Below, one piece after another: positions 47,152 to 51,463 of a stretch of 51,463 nt of DNA. Numbering within the stretch: the stretch's first letter is position 1; each line of letters opens with the position of its first letter. Origin of the DNA: Patescibacteria group bacterium (lineage in GTDB: Bacteria > Patescibacteriota > Doudnabacteria > UBA920); the NCBI GenBank assembly GCA_023484515.1, contig JAMDAY010000029.1, positions 1-51,463 on the forward strand. Direction: 5' to 3'. A program made the translations under genes and the position numbers. A model generated the notes under the pieces. It was not told the origin of the DNA. It saw only the letters and a program-made list of their open reading frames with translations, and did no database searches.

Positions 47152-48429
47152 TTAGGCCTCCTCCATCATATCCCATACTGCGGCGGCCACGTTGCGCGGG
47201 TTGCCTAACAGAGGGTCGTGATGAAGGTTAATGAACGGCAAGGAATTGGCTTCTATAAAACCGCAACACTGCCCTTTCCAGCTCTGGGTTATGTCCGGAA
47301 TTATAAAATCAAAACCGATTATGGGGTCGCCCAGCGCCGCCGCCGCTTTTTCAAACAACTCTTTGTTGTCAGGATGGCAAATATCCATATCTTCCGAAGA
47401 AGAACCGCCGTATCCCACCCCGATTTTTTCCGACAGGCAGACCGGTTGCCCCGCAGCCGGCACAGACAGCAGGCTCAAGCCCTGGCGCGCCAAAAAAAGT
47501 TTCATACGATCGTCTATAACAATATCCTTAACTTTCGGATGGGACAGCGAATTCTTTATCCCAATAAGCGCTTTAATGCTGGAAATGCCGTCCCCTACCA
47601 TTTGCGGCGGATCGCCGCGCAAGACGCCCCGCAATTTTCCGTTAATTAAGGTTGCGCGGTAAACCGGCCCGAACAATTGTTCTTCCACCACTACCCAATG
47701 GCAAAGCTGTTTGGCCGCGGCATAGGCTTTTTCCAGTTCCGCATCGGAATTGACAAAAGTCGTGGTGTGCCGGCCGCGGCTGCCGGTGCGCGGCTTGACT
47801 ATTACCGGCATGCCTTTTGATTCTTGGCCTTTATCTTCAGAAACAGAATTTCTTATTTCCTTAAAGATTTTTTTTGCCTTGCGCAGGGTCCTGGCAGTGC
47901 CGCCGGCGGGCACGGGCATTCCGGCTTGCAAAAATCTTTTTTTTAAAAACACCTTGTCATCCATGACATCTAAAATTTTTTCGTCGTATCCGGTCGGCCG
48001 CGGCAAACCGCTAAAGACAATTTTAAATTCCTTGTCTTTTATCTTCTGTTCCAAGGCGCCATGTGCCGCCACTAACCGCTTCTTTTCGGCAATATAAATA
48101 TCCAAAGGCTTGCCTAAAAACAATATTTCCGCCATGTCCAAACCGCGCTTTTCCGCTTCCTCCCACAGCACCTGAGCGCGCCTCACTTTGCACTTAACCG
48201 GATCTTTTTGCAATTTAATGACGCGTAAAAATGTTAAGATTTTCACTATCTGCCAGGACAAATTTAAATGCCGCAGCAATTGCTTAACCTTGCCCAGCAA
48301 GGGGTTGTACATTAGAATGCGGCGCAACGGGGTAAGCAATACGTTGGATGATTCAAAATACCATGCCAGCAAGTGCGGAGTGGGATTGTTTCCGCAATGG
48401 GGGCAAGTTGCAGCTGTTGTTTGGCTCAT
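47152..48429 (-). CDS. zinc-ribbon ATP-grasp ligase (cyanophycin synthetase / GshF-like)
   Basis: 425 aa. The N-terminus has CPHC near residue 9; only one CxxC is visible, so the zinc ribbon may be partial. A hydrophobic helical segment (VKQLLRHLNLSWQIVKILTFL) follows. The ATP-grasp core (about 150-425) has MPVIVKPRTGSRGRHTTTFVN (ATP lysine and glycine loop), HWVVVEEQLFGPVYRATLINGKLRGVLRGDPPQMVGDGISSIKALI, and the metal-binding end GFDFIIPDI...CGFIEANSLPFINLHHDPLLGNPRNVA. The VGDGxSSIxxLI stretch is typical of cyanophycin synthetase and GshF-type amino-acid ligases. It probably joins an amino acid or peptide to a carboxylate; the substrate is unknown. Confidence 0.78.
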   Translation of the reverse strand: MSQTTAATCPHCGNNPTPHLLAWYFESSNVLLTPLRRILMYNPLLGKVKQLLRHLNLSWQIVKILTFLRVIKLQKDPVKCKVRRAQVLWEEAEKRGLDMAEILFLGKPLDIYIAEKKRLVAAHGALEQKIKDKEFKIVFSGLPRPTGYDEKILDVMDDKVFLKKRFLQAGMPVPAGGTARTLRKAKKIFKEIRNSVSEDKGQESKGMPVIVKPRTGSRGRHTTTFVNSDAELEKAYAAAKQLCHWVVVEEQLFGPVYRATLINGKLRGVLRGDPPQMVGDGISSIKALIGIKNSLSHPKVKDIVIDDRMKLFLARQGLSLLSVPAAGQPVCLSEKIGVGYGGSSSEDMDICHPDNKELFEKAAAALGDPIIGFDFIIPDITQSWKGQCCGFIEANSLPFINLHHDPLLGNPRNVAAAVWDMMEEA

Positions 48430-48480
48430 GGATTGTTTTATATTTAACCAACCTGTGATATTTTACCCTCCAAATCCGCT

Positions 48481-50289
48481 TTAAGGAACAATAACATAAC
48501 TGTCAGGAGTTATAGCCCAAGACCCGCCAGGGCCGGTGGAAAAATCCGAACTTATGAGCCCGCTGTCATAAATGAGGGTTGCGCCGCCGTCCATGGTAAT
48601 TTGCTTGGCCGTAAGTTCTTTTAAGGCGGAGCCGCCGCTAATATGGACATTGCCGTTTTGGGCAACCACCACCACGGAACCGGCGCCTCCCGACATGGAC
48701 ACCGCATCATATCCGCCGCAACCGGGCGCAACCGGGCAGGCGCTGGTAGTAATTAAAAACGGATAACTGCCGGCCACTCCCGAGCCGTAAAAATCGGAGC
48801 CCCCGTTCAATACGACATAGCCGTCGCTGACAATTGCGCCTGAACTGGCGCCGTAGCTGGGCGAAAGGCGGATATTTCCTCCGCCGGTCAAAGTAATATT
48901 ACCCTCCACCCACAGCGTGCCGGTAACCGTAAGCGTGCCGCCACCGTCAACCAGCAAATTTCCCGTAATTTTTATGGGTCCCAGGCTGCCGCCTTGCCAG
49001 TCAATATGGTGATCTCCGGCAATTGTTCCGCCCGCCGCCGCTTCATTTTTCCAGTCTTGGATATTCTGGTCGGACAGAGGCATTGGTTCAGGCGAAGGAT
49101 CGCCGCGGCTCATGTCGCAAGCCTTGTTATTATGGCTGCCCGTCTGGCAGTACAAATTTCCCTCCACGCTTGCTCCCGCCACCGTATGGGCCCAAGCATC
49201 ACCTTGCCCTCCGCTGCCAATATAAACGCCGCCCACGTAGGTGCTTCCTCCGATCGTGGAAGTTCCCCCTCCCAAATAAATTTGGAAATAGCCGTCAAGC
49301 CCGGCCGGAGAAGTATCCGACCAGCTGGAACCGAACCGGCCGACCTTAGCCTGCCCATTGGCGTAGCCATTGTTATTGGCGCCAATAATATAATATTTGG
49401 AGGAATTGGACGAGGCGTCTATAACCAACCAGTAAGTTTGCGAAGGGTCTAAAACCGGGGCAGATGGCATGGTTACGGTTATCCATCCGAAATTGGCGGT
49501 GACTGCGGAAGCCGCCAGCGTTCCGCTCAATAAAACTTCAGTGCCCGGACTGCCGGAATTGTCATTGACAATTTTCACCACCGCATTGGAAGGAGATCCG
49601 ACTTTTTTAAGATAAAATTGGACATTGTTCAACGGCGTGGCTGCGGAAATTCTGAAACTTTGGGCAAAATCCTGCGTGGCGGTAGTGTTGGCAAAGATAA
49701 TGCAGTTCGTGCCGGAACATGCAGTAATGTCCGGCGGATTATTGTTTACCTGGTCAGGCGCCAAAGCCGGCGGATTGGCCGCCGTCGCGCTGCCGGTAAT
49801 ATGGACACCATTGGTAGCCGCAATATTCCCATTGGAGTATATATTTCCGTTAACCGCGGATCCGCCGCTCATGACAAATCCGCCGTTGCCCGCCTGTACT
49901 CCGTAATTAAAGGCTATGACGGAATCATCCACAGACAGTACGGCTTTAACTGTCCTTGCGGACTGGGGATTACTGCTGTCTGGAATATATCCGGTGGAAG
50001 TTATTATTTTACTATTACCGGACAAGGCAGTCACTAAAACCGTGAAGACGCCGCTCCCTAAAACCGTATTGCTTTCCCCGCTGTAATTAGGGTCTTGATT
50101 CAAGGCGTCAACGGCCTTATCCAGGCCGGCTTCGGCCAAATACAGGGCCTGGTCTTTTTGCAAAGCCTGGCGTTCCCCGCGCAAATTTACGGTGGTGTAA
50201 TTCATAATGGCTGCCGCGGCAGTCATAATAATTGCCAGGAACACCAAGGCAAAAATTATTATCTGCCCTTGCTGAGTTCTGTTTTTCAT
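48481..50289 (-). CDS. PilX-type minor pilin with beta-helix and choice-of-anchor-like domains (602 aa)
   Basis: Start at ATG 50289, which overlaps the upstream pilin stop (TGATTATG), so translation is coupled; the TTG at 50295 is less likely. A PilX-like N-terminal helix (GQIIIFALVFLAIIMTAAAAIMNYTTVNLRGERQALQKDQALYLAEAGLDKAVDAL) lacks the classical Glu5 prepilin signature. After it come a domain like choice-of-anchor proteins (TATQDFAQSFRISAATPLNNVQFYLKKVGS...YWLVIDASSNSSKYYI) and a C-terminal beta-helix with many GG/SGG turns (GGGTLTVTGTLWVEGNITLTGGG). Most PilX proteins are about 200 aa; this one is much longer. Probably the tip or adhesive minor pilin of the operon. Confidence 0.8.
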   Translation of the reverse strand: MKNRTQQGQIIIFALVFLAIIMTAAAAIMNYTTVNLRGERQALQKDQALYLAEAGLDKAVDALNQDPNYSGESNTVLGSGVFTVLVTALSGNSKIITSTGYIPDSSNPQSARTVKAVLSVDDSVIAFNYGVQAGNGGFVMSGGSAVNGNIYSNGNIAATNGVHITGSATAANPPALAPDQVNNNPPDITACSGTNCIIFANTTATQDFAQSFRISAATPLNNVQFYLKKVGSPSNAVVKIVNDNSGSPGTEVLLSGTLAASAVTANFGWITVTMPSAPVLDPSQTYWLVIDASSNSSKYYIIGANNNGYANGQAKVGRFGSSWSDTSPAGLDGYFQIYLGGGTSTIGGSTYVGGVYIGSGGQGDAWAHTVAGASVEGNLYCQTGSHNNKACDMSRGDPSPEPMPLSDQNIQDWKNEAAAGGTIAGDHHIDWQGGSLGPIKITGNLLVDGGGTLTVTGTLWVEGNITLTGGGNIRLSPSYGASSGAIVSDGYVVLNGGSDFYGSGVAGSYPFLITTSACPVAPGCGGYDAVSMSGGAGSVVVVAQNGNVHISGGSALKELTAKQITMDGGATLIYDSGLISSDFSTGPGGSWAITPDSYVIVP

Positions 50290-50291
50290 AA

Positions 50292-50864
50292 TCAATGGTT
50301 CTTTAAATACATATTTTGCTGCAAGCGGTTGCTGACCGGCTGGCCTTTGACGGCCGTCCTGGTTTGCAAGTCCATCCGCACCCTTTGGACTTGCGCGAAA
50401 TCCGCATTATCATAATCTAATTGCAGGCTGCCGACAACGTCGCTAAGGATTTTAAATTTACCCTGCCTGCTGCTGGCAGCGTCAGGAAAAATTTTTTCAA
50501 AAAGCTTGCCTCCGGAAACGTAAAAAACCGCATAATCCCACTTACCGCCAATGGCATTGGAATCGCTGTCAATGGAAGGCAATTGCAGCGCCAAAGAATC
50601 GGTTCCCGAATTATAAGCCGTGCCGTCCAGGGTGATGCCGGACACAACATGGCTGGCCTGGGCCGTGTATATATGCATATCCGAGGCGGCCGCGCGTCCG
50701 GATTCCAAAACCCTGACCTGCGCCTGCTGCAAGGCGTAAAGGGAGCTGTGCTGCATATACAAGGCAAACAAAGCTCCAAGCAAAACGCTGGAGACGGCAA
50801 TTACTATGAGCAGCTCCACTAAAGTAAACCCTGCTTGTCCGGACTGGAATTTATTAAATGGCAT
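50292..50864 (-). CDS. type IV pilin-like protein (190 aa)
   Basis: Start at ATG 50864, which follows the upstream stop by one base (TAAAATG), giving coupled translation. The prepilin signal is clear: SGQAGFTLVELLIVIAVSSVLLGALFALY, with cleavage expected before Phe and Glu at +5. The C-terminal body has no Cys pair. Resembles PilW/GspJ-type minor pilins. Confidence 0.85.
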   Translation of the reverse strand: MPFNKFQSGQAGFTLVELLIVIAVSSVLLGALFALYMQHSSLYALQQAQVRVLESGRAAASDMHIYTAQASHVVSGITLDGTAYNSGTDSLALQLPSIDSDSNAIGGKWDYAVFYVSGGKLFEKIFPDAASSRQGKFKILSDVVGSLQLDYDNADFAQVQRVRMDLQTRTAVKGQPVSNRLQQNMYLKNH

Positions 50865-50865
50865 T

Positions 50866-51243
50866 TTATATTCCGCCTTCAACCATTAAAGTAGTTAAAG
50901 CAACATTATGGGCATTCCTGCCCGGTTCCTGCCAGCCGACAGTAACCTTAACCTGCTTAACCTTTGCGCTATAGTCGCTTACTTCCAAATTTGCGGAACC
51001 CTGGGGCAATTGGCCTAGCAAGGAATGGGAAAACGGACCGCTGGAGGGGATGGAACTAAAGGGCGCGGCTTGCAGGTCTTCCAGTTCGCTGACGGCAATA
51101 TAGTGCGCCAATTCCTGGTATTTAACGCTGCGATTTAAAACAATGGAATTAGACGCCGCCGCGTAAATTACCAAAACCGCGCCTATAATGAACAGGCTAA
51201 TGACAACTTCTATTATGGTATAACCTTTCTGGCGACGACGCAT
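50866..51243 (-). CDS. type IV pilin-like protein, PilV/GspI-type (125 aa)
   Basis: The first gene of the pilin operon on the minus strand. MRRRQKGYTIIEVVISLFIIGAVLVIYAAA has the prepilin motif with cleavage after Gly and Glu at +5. About 110 mature residues follow, with an LEDLQAAPFSSIPSSG stretch. With the next two genes it forms a minor-pilin priming set; no ATPase or secretin is in the window. Confidence 0.85.
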   Translation of the reverse strand: MRRRQKGYTIIEVVISLFIIGAVLVIYAAASNSIVLNRSVKYQELAHYIAVSELEDLQAAPFSSIPSSGPFSHSLLGQLPQGSANLEVSDYSAKVKQVKVTVGWQEPGRNAHNVALTTLMVEGGI

Positions 51244-51330
51244 TCTATTTTTTGTTTCTTAGCAACGTACCCTATAACGGGAAATCAAGTAAAATTTTAG
51301 CCGGCTGATTTTTATCTGTCTTGCTATAAT

Positions 51331-51336
51331 ATTATA
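51331..51336 (-). promoter_or_regulatory. extended -10 candidate for the pilin operon
   Basis: TGGTATAAT on the minus strand, about 85 bases before the first pilin ATG. TATAATATTATA is self-complementary, so a plus-strand TGCTATAAT lies over it. No good -35. Confidence 0.4.
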
Positions 51337-51359
51337 CCACCATTACCGTCTTTAAACCA

Positions 51360-51440
51360 TTAGCGCCAGCGGCTGGAATAAATTTTTTTTCCCTGTTTCC
51401 TGCGGTGTTTTTTTATCGCCACTTTTTTCTTTTTGTACAT
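51360..51440 (-). CDS. 26-aa highly basic peptide at the window edge
   Basis: ATG TAC AAA AAG... gives MYKKKKVAIKKHRRKQGKKIYSSRWR and a TAA stop. It resembles the very small Lys/Arg-rich ribosome-associated peptides of some bacteria in composition only. No Shine-Dalgarno site is visible in the 20 bases upstream. Confidence 0.35.
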   Translation of the reverse strand: MYKKKKVAIKKHRRKQGKKIYSSRWR

Positions 51441-51463
51441 TTAGGCCGGTTGGTTTTTAATTT

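Noticed and set aside
1-51463. tRNA or rRNA genes
   Set aside because: No cloverleaf with TTCGA-type T-loop or rRNA signature was noticed by eye; a computed scan would be needed to be certain.

Overview
The window looks like chromosomal DNA of a Candidate Phyla Radiation (Patescibacteria, probably Parcubacteria-like) bacterium. This is an inference. It rests on the many small hypothetical proteins, a conserved small two-helix membrane protein, a PaaX/Cas2-like protein without CRISPR, tail-fibre-like and beta-helical giant surface proteins, weak or absent Shine-Dalgarno sites, and fermentation-type metabolism. TGA is used as a stop, so this is not a code-25 lineage.

Layout: (1) 1-2.5 kb: remnant of an IS30-family element, an orphan ABC ATPase, a dienelactone hydrolase and small proteins. 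(2) 2.6-9.4 kb: secreted proteins (1126 and 199 aa sharing an N/TG repeat; 279 aa sharing a VYxI-type repeat with the 1126-aa protein), a zinc-ribbon protein, a small membrane protein and a dispersed structured element (E1). (3) 9.6-16.1 kb, mostly plus strand: membrane-anchored HtrA-like protease, CDF metal transporter, 6-phosphogluconolactonase-like protein, an Nramp-family transporter split by one frameshift, then infC-rpmI-rplT with a near-perfect promoter. (4) 16.1-18.4 kb: small membrane proteins, a palindromic repeat and a PaaX/Cas2-like regulator. (5) 18.6-45.7 kb, all minus strand: four very large surface proteins (2491, 2625, 1971 and 765 aa) with a DsbA-like oxidoreductase and a D-2-hydroxyacid dehydrogenase between them. 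(6) 45.7-51.4 kb: glycerate kinase, a zinc-ribbon ATP-grasp enzyme and a three-gene type IV pilin-like operon.

How it fits together: roughly half of the window encodes cell-surface machinery. One giant protein has a cytoplasmic helix-turn-helix domain, a transmembrane segment, a collagen-like stretch and a long 'GNVGIGTTSP' repeat ectodomain. Another carries beta-helix, PA14, malectin-like, chitobiase-type and LamG-like modules. Another ends in two LysM domains and probably holds to peptidoglycan. The DsbA-like protein could form disulfides in the Cys-rich surface proteins, and the pilin operon adds a minor-pilin complex with a beta-helical tip candidate. Exact internal DNA duplications show that the surface genes are evolving by recombination.

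The most unusual non-coding signal is a pair of related ~165-bp elements (7574-7738 and 43106-43274). Their cores are similar, but their outer arms are unrelated in sequence and each pair is perfectly self-complementary, as if the core sits in the loop of a different palindrome each time. Many gene 3' ends here carry long perfect palindromes that look like empty versions of such sites. No rRNA, tRNA or CRISPR array was seen.
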